A DNA stretch of 64,000 nucleotides from Pseudomonas sp. MIACH (GTDB lineage Bacteria > Pseudomonadota > Gammaproteobacteria > Pseudomonadales > Pseudomonadaceae), in the NCBI RefSeq assembly GCF_001269925.1, contig NZ_LHVO01000017.1, forward strand, positions 62,001 through 126,000. The letters run 5' to 3'. Below, piece after piece: positions 52,056-62,423 of this stretch; positions within the stretch are counted from its first letter, which is position 1; every line of letters begins with the position of its first letter. Made by a program: the position numbers and the translations under genes. Under the pieces are notes generated by a model, which had not been told where the DNA came from, made no database searches, and was given only the letters and a program-made list of their open reading frames with translations.

Positions 52056-52102
52056 ATGTGGGAGGGGGCAAGTCGAATCGTCACACCGCCCCTTCCACAT
52101 TT
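52056..52102. repeat. intergenic inverted repeat, family A copy 4
   Basis: ATGTGGGAGGGG and CCCCTTCCACAT flank a longer loop, six bases after the thiolase stop. The arms carry one mismatch. Confidence 0.7.
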
Positions 52103-52180
52103 GAACTGCGGCGTATCCCAATTCGTTCGCTTGCCCCTAGAATGGCCGCTCCTCCACCTCTGGCATTTTCTGGGGCACTC

Positions 52181-53137
52181 ATGCACATCTCTTCCGGCCG
52201 CTGGGTCTACGGTTTTTTCCTGACCCTGCTGACCGCGCTGCTCTGGGGCATTCTGCCGATCAAACTCAAGCAGGTGTTGCAGGTGATGGACCCGATCACC
52301 GTGACCTGGTTTCGCCTGGTAGTGGCCGGCAGTTGCCTGTTCGTGTACCTCGCCGCGACCAAGCGCCTGCCCAGTCGTACAGTGCTTGGTCCCAAGGGCG
52401 GCTGGCTGGTGGCGATGGCGGTGTGCGGCCTGATGGGTAACTACGTGTTGTACCTGGTGGGTCTGAAACTGCTCAGCCCCGGCACCGCGCAGTTGGTGGT
52501 GCAGATGGGCCCGATCTTTTTGATGATCGCCAGCGTGTTTGTGTTCAAGGAGCGTTTCAGCGTCGGGCAGAGCGTGGGCCTGGTGGTGCTGATCGTCGGT
52601 TTCGGGCTGTTCTTCAACCAACGCCTGGAAGAATTGCTGACGTCTTTGGGCGCCTACACCGCCGGGGTGCTGACGATCCTGCTCGCGACGTCTGTCTGGG
52701 TGTTCTATGCCTTGGGCCAGAAGCAGTTGCTGACGGTATGGAACTCACTGCAAGTGATGATGGTGATCTACCTGTCCTGCGCCGTGCTGCTGACGCCTTG
52801 GGCGCATCCGCTGGAGGCCTTGGACCTGAGCCCGCTGCAGGGCTGGCTGTTGCTCGCGTGCTGCATGAACACGTTGGTGGCCTACGGCGCATTTGCCGAA
52901 GCCCTGGCCCATTGGGAAGCCTCGCGGGTGAGTGCGACCCTGGCCCTGACGCCGCTGGTGACCTTTATGGCGGTGGCGTTGGCCGCGTGGCTGTGGCCGG
53001 ACTATGTACAGGCCGAAGAGATCAATGCCCTGGGCTATTTTGGCGCGTTGGTGGTCGTCATGGGCTCGGCGGCAGTCGCGCTGGCGCCGTCGTTGCTCGC
53101 CGGGCTCAAGGCCCGGCGGCTACGTATGGCGTCTTAG
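52181..53137 (+). CDS. EamA-family (DMT) transporter
   Basis: A 318-aa inner-membrane protein with ten predicted helices in two EamA repeats. The first begins [21 protein letters not shown], with Pro and Lys in the first helix region as in RhaT/YdcZ-like exporters; the second repeat begins near residue 165. The ATG at 52181 starts just before the first helix. Such proteins export amino acids or metabolites; the substrate is not predictable. Its TAG stop overlaps the fumC TAA on the opposite strand. Confidence 0.88.
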   Translation: MHISSGRWVYGFFLTLLTALLWGILPIKLKQVLQVMDPITVTWFRLVVAGSCLFVYLAATKRLPSRTVLGPKGGWLVAMAVCGLMGNYVLYLVGLKLLSPGTAQLVVQMGPIFLMIASVFVFKERFSVGQSVGLVVLIVGFGLFFNQRLEELLTSLGAYTAGVLTILLATSVWVFYALGQKQLLTVWNSLQVMMVIYLSCAVLLTPWAHPLEALDLSPLQGWLLLACCMNTLVAYGAFAEALAHWEASRVSATLALTPLVTFMAVALAAWLWPDYVQAEEINALGYFGALVVVMGSAAVALAPSLLAGLKARRLRMAS

Positions 53138-54516
53138 GCGCCCAGCATGTTTTCCGGGCGTACCCACTGGTCGAACTCTGCGTCGGTGAGGTAGCCCAGG
53201 TCCAGCGCCGCTTCCCGAAGGGTCAAGCCCTCGGCGTAGGCCTTCTTGGCGATCTCTGCCGACTTGTCATAGCCGATGTGTGGGTTGAGCGCCGTGACCA
53301 GCATCAGCCCGCGCTCCAGGTGCTCGGCCATTTTCGCGGCGTCGGGTTCGAGGCCGGCGATGCAGTGCTCCTGGAAGTTATTGCAGCCATCGGCCAACAG
53401 GCGGATCGATTCCAGCAGGTTGTGGATGATCACCGGCTTGTACACGTTCAACTGCAAATGCCCTTGGCTCGCCGCAATGCCGATGGTCACGTCATTGCCC
53501 AGCACCTGGCAGGCCAGCATCGACAGCGCTTCGCATTGGGTCGGGTTGACCTTGCCGGGCATGATCGAACTGCCCGGTTCGTTGGCCGGCAGTTTCACCT
53601 CCGCCAGGCCGGCGCGCGGGCCGGAGCCCAGCAGGCGCAGGTCGTTGGCGATTTTCATCAAGGCCACGGCCAGGGTTTTCAGGGCGCCGTGCAGGGTCAC
53701 GATCGGTTCGTGGCCGGCCAATGCGGCGAATTTGTTCGGCGCGGTGACGAAGGGCAGGCCCGACAAGGCGGCCAATTCCGAGGCAATCGCTTCGCTGAAG
53801 CCATGGGGCGCATTCAGCCCGGTGCCCACGGCCGTACCGCCCTGGGCCAGCTCGCACACCTGGGGCAGGGCGCTGCGGATCGCACGTTCGGCGTAATCGA
53901 GCTGGGCGATAAACGCCGAGATTTCCTGGCCGAAAGTGATCGGCGTGGCGTCCATCATGTGGGTGCGGCCGGTCTTCACCAGTTTCGTATGCCGTGCCGA
54001 CAATTCTGCGAGGCCGCCGGACAGCGTGTTGATCGCCGGCAACAACTGCTTGTGCACCGCTTGCACGGCCGCAATGCTCATGGCGGTGGGGAAGCAGTCG
54101 TTGGAGCTTTGGGAACGGTTCACGTGATCGTTGGGGTGCACCGGGCTCTTGCCGCCGCGTGGCTTGCCCGACAGCTCGTTGGCGCGGCCGGCGATGACCT
54201 CGTTGGCGTTCATGTTGCTCTGGGTGCCGCTGCCGGTTTGCCAGACGACCAGGGGGAACTGGTCATCATGTTGACCGGCGAGCACTTCGTCGGCGGCTTG
54301 TTCGATCAGGCGGGCGATATCGGCGGGCAGGTCGCCGTTGCGGTCGTTGACCCGGGCGGCAGCCTTCTTGATCAGGGCCAGCGCGTGCAGTACCGCCAGC
54401 GGCATGCGCTGCTCGCCGATGGCGAAATTCACCAGCGAACGTTGGGTCTGGGCGCCCCAGTAAGCGTCATCCGGGACTTCCACTTCTCCCAGGCTGTCGG
54501 TTTCGATACGGCTCAT
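53134..54516 (-). CDS. fumC: fumarate hydratase class II
   Basis: A 460-aa iron-independent fumarase of the TCA cycle that interconverts fumarate and malate. AAGGAG lies eight bases before the ATG at 54516. The superfamily signature [17 protein letters not shown] (~residue 315) contains the catalytic Ser. [17 protein letters not shown] (~130) and [12 protein letters not shown] (~180) form the other two active-site regions. Length and sequence are complete. Iron-limitation often induces FumC in pseudomonads, but no Fur box was identified here. Confidence 0.95.
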   Translation of the reverse strand: MSRIETDSLGEVEVPDDAYWGAQTQRSLVNFAIGEQRMPLAVLHALALIKKAAARVNDRNGDLPADIARLIEQAADEVLAGQHDDQFPLVVWQTGSGTQSNMNANEVIAGRANELSGKPRGGKSPVHPNDHVNRSQSSNDCFPTAMSIAAVQAVHKQLLPAINTLSGGLAELSARHTKLVKTGRTHMMDATPITFGQEISAFIAQLDYAERAIRSALPQVCELAQGGTAVGTGLNAPHGFSEAIASELAALSGLPFVTAPNKFAALAGHEPIVTLHGALKTLAVALMKIANDLRLLGSGPRAGLAEVKLPANEPGSSIMPGKVNPTQCEALSMLACQVLGNDVTIGIAASQGHLQLNVYKPVIIHNLLESIRLLADGCNNFQEHCIAGLEPDAAKMAEHLERGLMLVTALNPHIGYDKSAEIAKKAYAEGLTLREAALDLGYLTDAEFDQWVRPENMLGA

Positions 54517-54708
54517 CGGGCACACTCCTTCAGGTTCGTTTGCGCAGTTTAGGCCCTGATCAGCCTGGGGGGTTCCCTAAAAGACTTTTCATCGGATTCA
54601 TTCACTGCAATCCGCGCCCGGTAAGGCTCGGGGTTGAGCCGCAGCGTTTTTTAGGCGCAGAATGGGCGCCCTTGGGGTCTTACCTCGCCTGCTAGAAAAG
54701 GAAACTCG

Positions 54709-55227
54709 ATGACTCGTCTTCGTGCCATCTGTACCGCGGTTGCTCTGGTTTGCGCCAGCGGCCAGGTTTTTGCCGATACCGCCAGCCACAACGCCAGTGC
54801 CGAAGCCTTCCTTACCCTGGCCCATGCCGACAAGCTGGGTACCCCGGTGTACATGCAAGTGCAGCAAATGTTCGCCCAGCGTTTCGAACAGACCAAGGCG
54901 CCTGCCGCCAAGCAGTCCGTACTGGACAGCTACCAGGCAAAAGCCAACGCCGCCCTGGACCAAGCCATCGGCTGGCCAAAGCTGAAGCCGGACATGGTCA
55001 AGCTCTACACAACCAACTTCAGTGAGTCCGAACTCAAGGACCTGGTTGCCTTCTACCAGTCTCCACTGGGCAAGAAAGTCCTGGAAAAAATGCCGCAACT
55101 GACCCAGCAATCGGCCCAGATGACCCAGGCCAAGCTGGAAAGCGCCGTGCCGGTGGTGAACAAGCTGTTGGAAGACATGACCAACGAGCTGACGCCAAAA
55201 GCCGCTGCACCGGCCAAGAAGAAGTAA
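54709..55227 (+). CDS. DUF2059 periplasmic protein
   Basis: A 172-aa exported protein. The signal peptide is MTRLRAICTAVALVCASGQVFA, with cleavage likely after VFA. The mature part is helical and contains the DUF2059 pattern, including FSESELKDLVAFYQSPLGKKVLEKMPQ. The Lys/Ala-rich C-terminus ends AAAPAKKK. The function is unknown. AAGG precedes the ATG, and the BolA-like gene starts 12 nt after its stop, so the two share a transcript. Confidence 0.85.
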   Translation: MTRLRAICTAVALVCASGQVFADTASHNASAEAFLTLAHADKLGTPVYMQVQQMFAQRFEQTKAPAAKQSVLDSYQAKANAALDQAIGWPKLKPDMVKLYTTNFSESELKDLVAFYQSPLGKKVLEKMPQLTQQSAQMTQAKLESAVPVVNKLLEDMTNELTPKAAAPAKKK

Positions 55228-55239
55228 GCAGGAATGACC

Positions 55240-55527
55240 ATGCAACAGCGTATCGAAACGGCGCTCGCCGCCCTGGTCCCGGACCACTTGAGCGTGCTGG
55301 ATGAGAGCCATATGCACAGCCGTGGGTTGCAGACCCACTTCAAGGCCGTGCTGGTCAGCCAGCAGTTCGAGGGGCTTAACCGCGTCAAGCGCCACCAGAA
55401 GGTCTACGCCACCCTGGGTGACCTGATGAGCCAATTTCATGCGCTGGCGCTGCATACCTACACGCCTGAAGAATGGGCGAAAATCGACGCAGCCCCGGCC
55501 TCGCCGACCTGCGCCGGCGGGCATAGC
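55240..55527 (+). CDS. BolA-family protein
   Basis: A short BolA/IbaG-type protein of about 96 residues from the ATG at 55240, which AGGA precedes; the stop at 55528-55530 ends the frame. ESHMHSRGLQTHFKAVLVSQQFEGLNRVKRHQKVYATL holds the class II KH-like fold and the conserved His and Arg-x-x-R-H region. BolA proteins bind monothiol glutaredoxins with Fe-S clusters and influence cell shape and stress responses. The intrinsic terminator at 55573-55602 closes this two-gene unit. Confidence 0.85.
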
Positions 55528-55572
55528 TGATACGCGGGTGTTGCTAAAACCCTGCATTTGCTAGAATCCGCA

Positions 55573-55602
55573 ACGCGCCGCTTAGCCGGCGCGTTTTTTT
55601 TG
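55573..55602 (+). terminator. intrinsic terminator after the BolA-like gene
   Basis: ACGCGCCG and CGGCGCGT arms with a six-base loop are followed by eight T residues on the plus strand. Confidence 0.88.
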
Positions 55603-55648
55603 CATCCGGTTCACCCCTTACGAGGGTAGCCACCTGGAGAGAACACCC

Positions 55649-56590
55649 ATGACTCAACCGATTGTCGTGGCGGCACTGTATAAGTTCGTCACCCTCGAAG
55701 ATTACGTCGCCCTGCGCGAGCCCTTGCTGCAGGCGATGGTCGACAACGGCATCAAAGGCACCTTGCTGATCGCCGAAGAAGGCATCAACGGCACCGTTTC
55801 CGGCAGCCGCGAAGGCATTGATGGCCTGATGGCCTGGCTGAAGAACGACCCACGCATGGACGACATCGACCACAAAGAGTCGTACTGCGATGACCAGCCG
55901 TTCTATCGCACCAAGGTCAAGCTCAAGAAAGAGATCGTGACCCTGGGCGTCGAAGGCGTCGACCCGAACAAGAAAGTCGGCACCTATGTCGACCCGCAGG
56001 ACTGGAACGCGCTGATCAGCGACCCCGAAGTGCTGTTGATCGACACCCGTAACGACTACGAGGTCTCAATCGGCACGTTTGAAGGCGCTATCGACCCGAA
56101 AACCACCAGTTTTCGCGAATTTCCCGACTACATCAAAGCCAACTTCGACCCGGCCAAGCACAAGAAGGTCGCCATGTTCTGCACCGGCGGCATTCGTTGC
56201 GAGAAGGCGTCGAGCTATATGCTCAGCGAAGGTTTCGATGAGGTCTACCACCTCAAGGGCGGCATCCTGAAGTACCTCGAAGAGGTGCCGCAGGCCGAAA
56301 CCAAATGGCAGGGCGACTGTTTTGTGTTCGACAATCGCGTGACTGTGCGCCACGACCTGAGCGAAGGCGACTACGATCAATGTCATGCCTGCCGCACGCC
56401 GGTGAGCGCCTCCGACCGCGCATCCGAACACTATGTGGCGGGCATCAGTTGCCCCCATTGCTGGGATAAGCTGCCGGAGAAAACCCGTCGCAGCGCGATC
56501 GACCGGCAAAAGCAGATTGAACTGGCCAAGGCCCGCAATATGCCGCACCCGATTGGCTTCAACTACAAGCAAACCCCTTCCGAGGCCTGA
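55649..56590 (+). CDS. trhO: tRNA uridine(34) hydroxylase (YceA-type rhodanese)
   Basis: A 313-aa rhodanese-domain protein. The N-terminal region ([20 protein letters not shown]) is typical of YceA. The central rhodanese domain has [19 protein letters not shown] (~130) and the active-site loop [17 protein letters not shown] with its Cys. A Cys-rich C-terminal tail ([19 protein letters not shown]) may bind zinc. TrhO hydroxylates wobble uridine in tRNA using oxygen, giving 5-hydroxyuridine. GGAGAG lies 7 bases before the ATG. Confidence 0.92.
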   Translation: MTQPIVVAALYKFVTLEDYVALREPLLQAMVDNGIKGTLLIAEEGINGTVSGSREGIDGLMAWLKNDPRMDDIDHKESYCDDQPFYRTKVKLKKEIVTLGVEGVDPNKKVGTYVDPQDWNALISDPEVLLIDTRNDYEVSIGTFEGAIDPKTTSFREFPDYIKANFDPAKHKKVAMFCTGGIRCEKASSYMLSEGFDEVYHLKGGILKYLEEVPQAETKWQGDCFVFDNRVTVRHDLSEGDYDQCHACRTPVSASDRASEHYVAGISCPHCWDKLPEKTRRSAIDRQKQIELAKARNMPHPIGFNYKQTPSEA

Positions 56591-56593
56591 CCC

Positions 56594-57229
56594 ATGTCCG
56601 CGCGCCTGCTCTATGTGATGGATCCGATGTGTTCCTGGTGCTGGGGGTTTGCCCCGGTGGCGCAGGCGCTGGTTGAGCAGGCCCAGGCGGCCGGCGTGGA
56701 CGTGCACCTGGTGGTGGGCGGATTGCGTACCGGCAGTGGTGCGGCACTGGAGCCGACCACGCGGCGCTACATCCTTGAGCACTGGCAGGCGGTCACCGAC
56801 GCCACCGGCCAGCCGTTCAAGCGCGACGGCGCGTTGCCCGACGGCTTTGTCTACGACACCGAGCCTGCGTGCCGTGCCATCGTCACTGCGCGCAGCCTGG
56901 CGCCGGATTGCGCATGGACCTTGCTGGGCCTGATCCAGCGCGCGTTTTATGTCGAGGGTCGCGACGTGACCCTCGCCAGCGTGCTGGTGGAGCTGGCCGA
57001 GGCGGCGGGCATCCCGCGTATCGAGTTTGCCGGCGCCTTCGACCGCGCCGAGCAGCACGCCGCCACGGCGGCTGATTTCACCTGGGTCCAGGACCTGGGC
57101 ATCGCCGGTTTTCCGACCTTGCTCGCCGAGCGTAACGGCCAGTTGGCGTTGCTGACTAACGGCTATCAGCCGCTGTCTGAGCTGTCGCCGTTGCTCGCCC
57201 GTTGGTTGGAGCGAGCTGCCTGTGTATGA
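56594..57229 (+). CDS. DsbA-family thioredoxin-fold protein
   Basis: A 211-aa protein of the FrnE-like DsbA family. MDPMCSWCWGFAPVAQAL gives the Cys-x-x-Cys redox site near residues 14-17, and GIAGFPTLLAERNG gives the cis-Pro loop. There is no signal peptide, so it is probably cytoplasmic. It starts three bases after the trhO stop, and its end overlaps the GTG of the ABC transporter by eight bases. The three genes are likely co-transcribed. Confidence 0.88.
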   Translation: MSARLLYVMDPMCSWCWGFAPVAQALVEQAQAAGVDVHLVVGGLRTGSGAALEPTTRRYILEHWQAVTDATGQPFKRDGALPDGFVYDTEPACRAIVTARSLAPDCAWTLLGLIQRAFYVEGRDVTLASVLVELAEAAGIPRIEFAGAFDRAEQHAATAADFTWVQDLGIAGFPTLLAERNGQLALLTNGYQPLSELSPLLARWLERAACV

Positions 57230-59024
57230 CCAGCCCAAACGCACTGATCGACTGACTTGGGCGGAAGTTCGTCGCCTGGCCCTGCGCCATAAGAAATCCC
57301 TGTGGATCGCCAATGGTGTTGCCGTGTTGGCGACCCTGTGCAGCGTGCCTATCCCCCTGTTGCTCCCGCTGCTGGTGGATGAAGTGCTGCTGGGCCATGG
57401 TGATGCCGCGCTCAAGGTGATGAACCACGCATTGCCCCTGGTCTGGCAGAAAGCCGCCGGCTATATCGGCCTGATGCTGCTGGTGACCCTGCTTCTGCGT
57501 TGCGGTGCGCTGCTGTTCAACGTGGTGCAGGCCCGGTTGTTTGCGCGTTTGGCCAAGGACATCGTGTACCGCATCCGCGTGCGCCTGATCGAGCGGCTCA
57601 AGCGTATTTCCCTCGGCGAATACGAAAGCCTGGGCAGCGGTACCGTCACCACCCACTTGGTCACCGACCTGGATACGCTGGACAAATTCGTCGGCGAAAC
57701 CCTCAGCCGTTTCCTGGTGGCCATGCTGACCCTGGTCGGCACCTCGGCGATCCTGGTGTGGATGCACTGGCAGCTGGCGTTGCTGATCCTGCTGTTCAAC
57801 CCGCTGGTGATCTACGCCACGGTGCAACTGGGCAAGCGCGTCAAGCACCTGAAGAAACTGGAAAACGACAGCACCTCGCGCTTTACCCAGGCCCTGACCG
57901 AAACCCTGGATGCAATTCAGGAAGTACGCGCTGGCAACCGCCAGGGCTTTTTCCTTGGACGCCTCGGCCAGCGGGCCCAGGAAGTGCGTGACTACGCCAT
58001 TCATTCGCAATGGAAAACCGACGCTTCCAGCCGCGCCAGTGGCTTGCTCTTCCAGTTTGGTATCGACATCTTCCGTGCGGCGGCGATGCTCACCGTGCTG
58101 TTTTCCGACCTGTCCATCGGCCAAATGCTCGCGGTATTCAGCTACCTGTGGTTCATGATCGGCCCGGTGGAGCAACTGCTCAACCTGCAATACGCCTACT
58201 ACGCGGCGGGCGGGGCGCTGACGCGGATCAACGAACTGCTGGCGCGTGCCGACGAGCCGCAGTACGCCGGCGGTGAAGACCCGTTCACCGGACGCGAAAC
58301 CGTGGGCATCGAAGTGCGTGGCCTGGACTTCGGCTACGGCGAAGACCTGGTACTCAACCAGTTGAACCTGACCATCGCGCCCGGTGAGAAGGTGGCGATT
58401 GTCGGCGCCAGCGGCGGAGGCAAGAGCACCCTGGTGCAACTGTTGCTCGGGCTGTACACACCGCTGGCGGGCAGTATCCGTTTCGGCGGTGCCACCCAGC
58501 AGGAGATCGGCCTGGAGACCATTCGCGAGCACGTCGCGGTGGTGCTGCAACACCCGGCGCTGTTCAACGACACCGTGCGCGCCAACCTGACCATGGGCCG
58601 TGAACGTAGCGACCAAGCCTGTTGGCAGGCCCTGGAAATCGCCCAGTTGGATGCTACCGTCAAGGCACTGCCCTTGGGTCTGGACAGTGTGGTGGGGCGT
58701 TCCGGGGTGCGTTTTTCAGGCGGGCAGCGGCAGCGCCTGGCGATTGCGCGCATGGTCCTGGCCGAACCCAAGGTGGTGATCCTCGACGAAGCGACCTCTG
58801 CCCTGGACGCCGCCACCGAGTACAACCTGCACCAGGCACTGGCGCGCTTCCTCAGTGGCCGTACTACACTGATCATCGCTCACCGTCTGTCGGCGGTAAA
58901 ACAAGCCGATCGAGTATTAGTGTTCGACGGCGGTCACATTGCTGAGGACGGGGATCATCAGCAACTGATTGCCGATGGCGGCCTGTACGCCAAACTCTAT
59001 GGACACTTGCAACAAGTGCGTTGA
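57222..59024 (+). CDS. ABC exporter, fused permease/ATPase
   Basis: A 600-aa half-transporter. Six membrane helices in residues ~30-320 are followed by the nucleotide-binding domain: Walker A GASGGGKSTLVQLL (~394), ABC signature RFSGGQRQRLAIARMV (~498), Walker B VVILDEATSALDAATEY (~517) and the switch His in LIIAHRLSAVKQAD. It works as a homodimer or with another half-transporter and resembles MsbA/MDR-type exporters of lipids or drugs. The GTG start at 57222 overlaps the DsbA-like gene. Confidence 0.92.
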   Translation: MYDQPKRTDRLTWAEVRRLALRHKKSLWIANGVAVLATLCSVPIPLLLPLLVDEVLLGHGDAALKVMNHALPLVWQKAAGYIGLMLLVTLLLRCGALLFNVVQARLFARLAKDIVYRIRVRLIERLKRISLGEYESLGSGTVTTHLVTDLDTLDKFVGETLSRFLVAMLTLVGTSAILVWMHWQLALLILLFNPLVIYATVQLGKRVKHLKKLENDSTSRFTQALTETLDAIQEVRAGNRQGFFLGRLGQRAQEVRDYAIHSQWKTDASSRASGLLFQFGIDIFRAAAMLTVLFSDLSIGQMLAVFSYLWFMIGPVEQLLNLQYAYYAAGGALTRINELLARADEPQYAGGEDPFTGRETVGIEVRGLDFGYGEDLVLNQLNLTIAPGEKVAIVGASGGGKSTLVQLLLGLYTPLAGSIRFGGATQQEIGLETIREHVAVVLQHPALFNDTVRANLTMGRERSDQACWQALEIAQLDATVKALPLGLDSVVGRSGVRFSGGQRQRLAIARMVLAEPKVVILDEATSALDAATEYNLHQALARFLSGRTTLIIAHRLSAVKQADRVLVFDGGHIAEDGDHQQLIADGGLYAKLYGHLQQVR

Positions 59025-59095
59025 TTTAGCCTAGGCTGAGCTATCGGAACCGGATGTTCGCGTGCGTATCCAGCAGTGCATGTGCAAGGGACTTC

Positions 59096-61558
59096 ATGAA
59101 GCAAAAGCGGATTCTAGGAACGCCAAGGCTGTTAGGCATTGTCTGGCCCTTTATCGCCGTGGTGTTGTTCCAGGCATTGTTGGGGTGCGTCAGTCTCTAC
59201 ATGCTTTCTGCCGTGCGTGGTTATGTGGCCGGCGAGAGCCTGTGGTCCAAGGGCCAGAAAGACGCTATCTATTACCTGACCCTCTACGCCGATAATCGCG
59301 ACGAAGCCACCTACCTCAAATACCAGCAGGCCATTGCCGTGCCTCAGGGCGGGCACGAGCTGCGCATTGCCCTCGACCGTCCTGTGCCCGACCTTGCTGC
59401 GGCCCGCCTGGGTATCCTCAAGGGCGGCAACCACCCGGATGACGTCTCCAGCCTGATTTGGCTGTACCTCAACTTTCGCCATTTCAGCTACCTGGAAAAA
59501 GCCATCCAGCTATGGACGGTCGGCGATGGCTACCTGGTTCAACTCAATGACCTCGCCCGCGAGATGCATCAGGCGGTCACTCGCGACCAGGTCGGCGCTA
59601 ACGATGTGCGCCAGTGGAAGGCGCACATCATCGCGATCAACGACGGTGTGACACCCGCGGCCAAGGCCTTCAGCGATGCCTTGGGTGAAGGCTCGCGGAT
59701 GATCCTGCGGTTGCTGGTCATCACTAATCTGGCGACGGCCTTGGGCCTGATCGTACTGGCGCTGTTGCGAACCCATAAGCTGCTGGCCCAGCGTCACGCA
59801 TTCGCCGATGCGCTGCAGGAAGAGAAAGAGCGGGCGCAGATCACCCTGGAGTCAATTGGCGATGGCGTGATCACCACTGATGTCGACGGTGCGATCACGT
59901 ATATGAACCCCGCGGCCGAGGCGCTGACCCATTGGAATTCGAGCCAGGCCCAGGGCCTGCCGCTGGCCGCGTTGTTCAATTTGTTGGATGACAATGCCCA
60001 GCCTGACGGATTCACCCTGATCGAACACATCGTCAAGGGCCAACTCAGCGGCGGCCGAGAGCACTCGAAAACGATCCAGCGCCTGGATGGCAGCACGGTC
60101 TCGGTCACCCTGGTGGGGGCACCGATCCGCAGCGCCGGCAAGATCTCGGGCGCGGTGCTGGTGCTGCATGACATGACTCAGGAGCGTCAATACATCGCCA
60201 ACCTGTCATGGCAGGCGACCCATGACGCGCTGACCGGCCTGGCCAACCGCCGCGAGTTCGAATACCGCCTGGAACAGGTGCTGCACCCGGCAGGGCAGGC
60301 GCAGAGCGGGCGGCATGCGTTGATGTTCCTGGATCTGGACCAGTTCAAGCTGGTCAACGACACCTGCGGGCATGCGGCAGGCGACGAACTGCTGCGGCAC
60401 ATCTGTGCGCTGCTGCAATCGGACCTGCGCGAAGGTGACACCCTGGCGCGCCTGGGGGGCGATGAATTCGGCATCCTGCTGGAGAACTGCCCGGCAGCGG
60501 TGGCGGAAAAAATCGCCGAAAGCCTGCGCCATACCGTGCAAAACCTGCATTTTGTCTGGAAGGGGCGGCCGTTCATGACCACCGTGAGTATCGGGCTGGT
60601 GCATATATCGAGCACCCCGACCACCCTGGAGACCTCCCTGCGGGCCGCCGACATGGCGTGCTACATGGCCAAGGAAAAAGGCCGCAACCGGGTGCAGGTG
60701 TACCACGCCGATGACTCCGAACTGTCCGTGCGCTTTGGCGAAATGGCCTGGGTACAGCGTCTGCACATGGCATTGGAGGAGAACCGCTTTTGCCTGTACG
60801 CCCAGGAAATCTCACCGCTCGGGCACACCGATGGCGGCAATGGGCATATTGAAATCCTGCTGCGCCTGCACGATGAGGCGGGTCGCGTGATCCTGCCGGA
60901 CAGCTTCATTCCGGCCGCCGAGCGCTACGGTTTGATGACGTCCCTGGACCGCTGGGTGGTGGAGAACGTATTTGCGCTTATCGCCCGTTGCATCCACGAG
61001 CGTCCGGGCCGCCCCATGGCCATATGTGCGATTAATCTGTCAGGTATAACGATTGGCGATGATGACTTTCTCGGATTCCTGCGCGAGAAATTTCATACTT
61101 ACAATATTCCGCCGAGCATGATCTGTTTTGAAATTACCGAAACCAGCGCCATTGCAAACTTAGGCAGTGCGATCCGCTTTATTAATGAACTCAAGGCCTT
61201 AGGTTGCCATTTTTCGCTGGATGACTTTTGCGCCGGAATGTCCTCATTCGCTTATCTCAAACATTTACCTGTAGACTTCCTGAAGATCGATGGAAGTTTC
61301 GTAAAGGATATGCTGGACGACCCGATTAACCGCGCAATGGTTGAAGTGATCAATCACATCGGCCATGTCATGGGTAAGCGCACAATTGCCGAGTTTGTTG
61401 AAACACCGCAAATCGAACAGGCTCTACTCGACATTGGTGTGGATTACGCTCAGGGCTACCTGATTGAACGACCGCAATTGTTTACCTTTGACAGCCTGCA
61501 GTGTCGACCTGTACGGCCGCAGCCTCTGTTATTGAAGGCGCCCGGCACATTCCGCTGA
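59096..61558 (+). CDS. membrane-bound PAS-GGDEF-EAL protein (c-di-GMP turnover)
   Basis: An 820-aa protein. Two membrane helices (~8-40 and ~202-224) enclose a periplasmic sensor. A PAS domain (~250-360) is followed by a GGDEF domain with an intact site in ARLGGDEFGILL (~452) and an inhibitory RxxD five residues before it. The EAL domain starts EILLRLHDEAG (~585), so the Glu is kept, and LDDFCAGMSS, LKIDGSFV and AEFVET retain the metal and catalytic residues. It could therefore both make and degrade c-di-GMP. The ATG at 59096 is preferred over 59054 because AAGGGAC precedes it. Confidence 0.88.
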   Translation: MKQKRILGTPRLLGIVWPFIAVVLFQALLGCVSLYMLSAVRGYVAGESLWSKGQKDAIYYLTLYADNRDEATYLKYQQAIAVPQGGHELRIALDRPVPDLAAARLGILKGGNHPDDVSSLIWLYLNFRHFSYLEKAIQLWTVGDGYLVQLNDLAREMHQAVTRDQVGANDVRQWKAHIIAINDGVTPAAKAFSDALGEGSRMILRLLVITNLATALGLIVLALLRTHKLLAQRHAFADALQEEKERAQITLESIGDGVITTDVDGAITYMNPAAEALTHWNSSQAQGLPLAALFNLLDDNAQPDGFTLIEHIVKGQLSGGREHSKTIQRLDGSTVSVTLVGAPIRSAGKISGAVLVLHDMTQERQYIANLSWQATHDALTGLANRREFEYRLEQVLHPAGQAQSGRHALMFLDLDQFKLVNDTCGHAAGDELLRHICALLQSDLREGDTLARLGGDEFGILLENCPAAVAEKIAESLRHTVQNLHFVWKGRPFMTTVSIGLVHISSTPTTLETSLRAADMACYMAKEKGRNRVQVYHADDSELSVRFGEMAWVQRLHMALEENRFCLYAQEISPLGHTDGGNGHIEILLRLHDEAGRVILPDSFIPAAERYGLMTSLDRWVVENVFALIARCIHERPGRPMAICAINLSGITIGDDDFLGFLREKFHTYNIPPSMICFEITETSAIANLGSAIRFINELKALGCHFSLDDFCAGMSSFAYLKHLPVDFLKIDGSFVKDMLDDPINRAMVEVINHIGHVMGKRTIAEFVETPQIEQALLDIGVDYAQGYLIERPQLFTFDSLQCRPVRPQPLLLKAPGTFR

Positions 61559-61602
61559 AATCTCTGCTGGTCTGTACATCACACTTAAAAAGGAGCCCGA
61601 CT

Positions 61603-62403
61603 GTGATCGACACCTTCAACCGAACCGGCCCGCTTATGGAAGCCTCAAGTTACCCCGCCTGGGCGCAGCAATTGATCCAGGACTGTAGTGAGAGCAAGCG
61701 CCGCGTTGTCGAACACGAACTGTACCAGCGCATGCGTGATAACACGCTCAGCGCCAAGACCATGCGCCATTATTTGATCGGTGGCTGGCCTGTAGTGGAA
61801 CAGTTCGCCTTGTACATGGCACAGAACCTCACCAAGACCAAATTTGCCCGCCACCCTGGAGAGGACATGGCGCGCCGCTGGCTGATGCGCAATATTCGCG
61901 TGGAACTTAACCACGCCGATTATTGGGTGCATTGGGCCCGTGCCCATGGCGTCAGCCTGGAAGAGTTGCAGGCGCAGAACGTCCCCCCGGAGCTGCATGC
62001 ACTGAGCCATTGGTGCTGGCATACCAGTTCGGCCGATTCGCTGATCGTTGCGATTGCCGCGACCAACTACGCCATTGAAGGGGCGACTGGGGAGTGGTCG
62101 GCCGTGGTGTGTTCCACCGGCGTCTACGCGGCCGCCTTCCTCGAGGAAGAGCGCAAACGTGCGATGAAGTGGCTGAAGATGCACGCGCAGTACGATGACG
62201 CCCACCCCTGGGAGGCGCTGGAAATCATCTGCACCCTGGCCGGGATGAACCCGAGCAAGGCGTTGCAGGTAGAGCTGCGCCAGGCCGTGTGCAAGAGCTA
62301 CGACTACATGTACCTGTTCCTGGAAAGTTGCATGCGCCTGGAGAAAGAGAAAGCGCCAGTGGCGGTGCGCGAGCGACAGGCGCGCGTCGCCAGCGAAGCC
62401 TGA
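61603..62403 (+). CDS. TenA/haem-oxygenase-fold (iron-containing redox) protein
   Basis: A 266-aa all-helical protein. The GTG at 61603 is chosen because AAGGAG precedes it. Segments such as YLIGGWPVVEQFALYMAQNL, VELNHADYWVHWARAHG and ATNYAIEGATGEWSAVV match the TenA/PqqC/haem-oxygenase-like diiron group, with His and Glu residues suited to metal binding. Members range from thiaminase II to CADD-like diiron oxidases; the activity here is not known. It follows the GGDEF-EAL gene by 44 nt and may be co-transcribed. Confidence 0.82.
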   Translation: MIDTFNRTGPLMEASSYPAWAQQLIQDCSESKRRVVEHELYQRMRDNTLSAKTMRHYLIGGWPVVEQFALYMAQNLTKTKFARHPGEDMARRWLMRNIRVELNHADYWVHWARAHGVSLEELQAQNVPPELHALSHWCWHTSSADSLIVAIAATNYAIEGATGEWSAVVCSTGVYAAAFLEEERKRAMKWLKMHAQYDDAHPWEALEIICTLAGMNPSKALQVELRQAVCKSYDYMYLFLESCMRLEKEKAPVAVRERQARVASEA

Positions 62404-62423
62404 TGTAAGGGCGGGCGGGGTGC

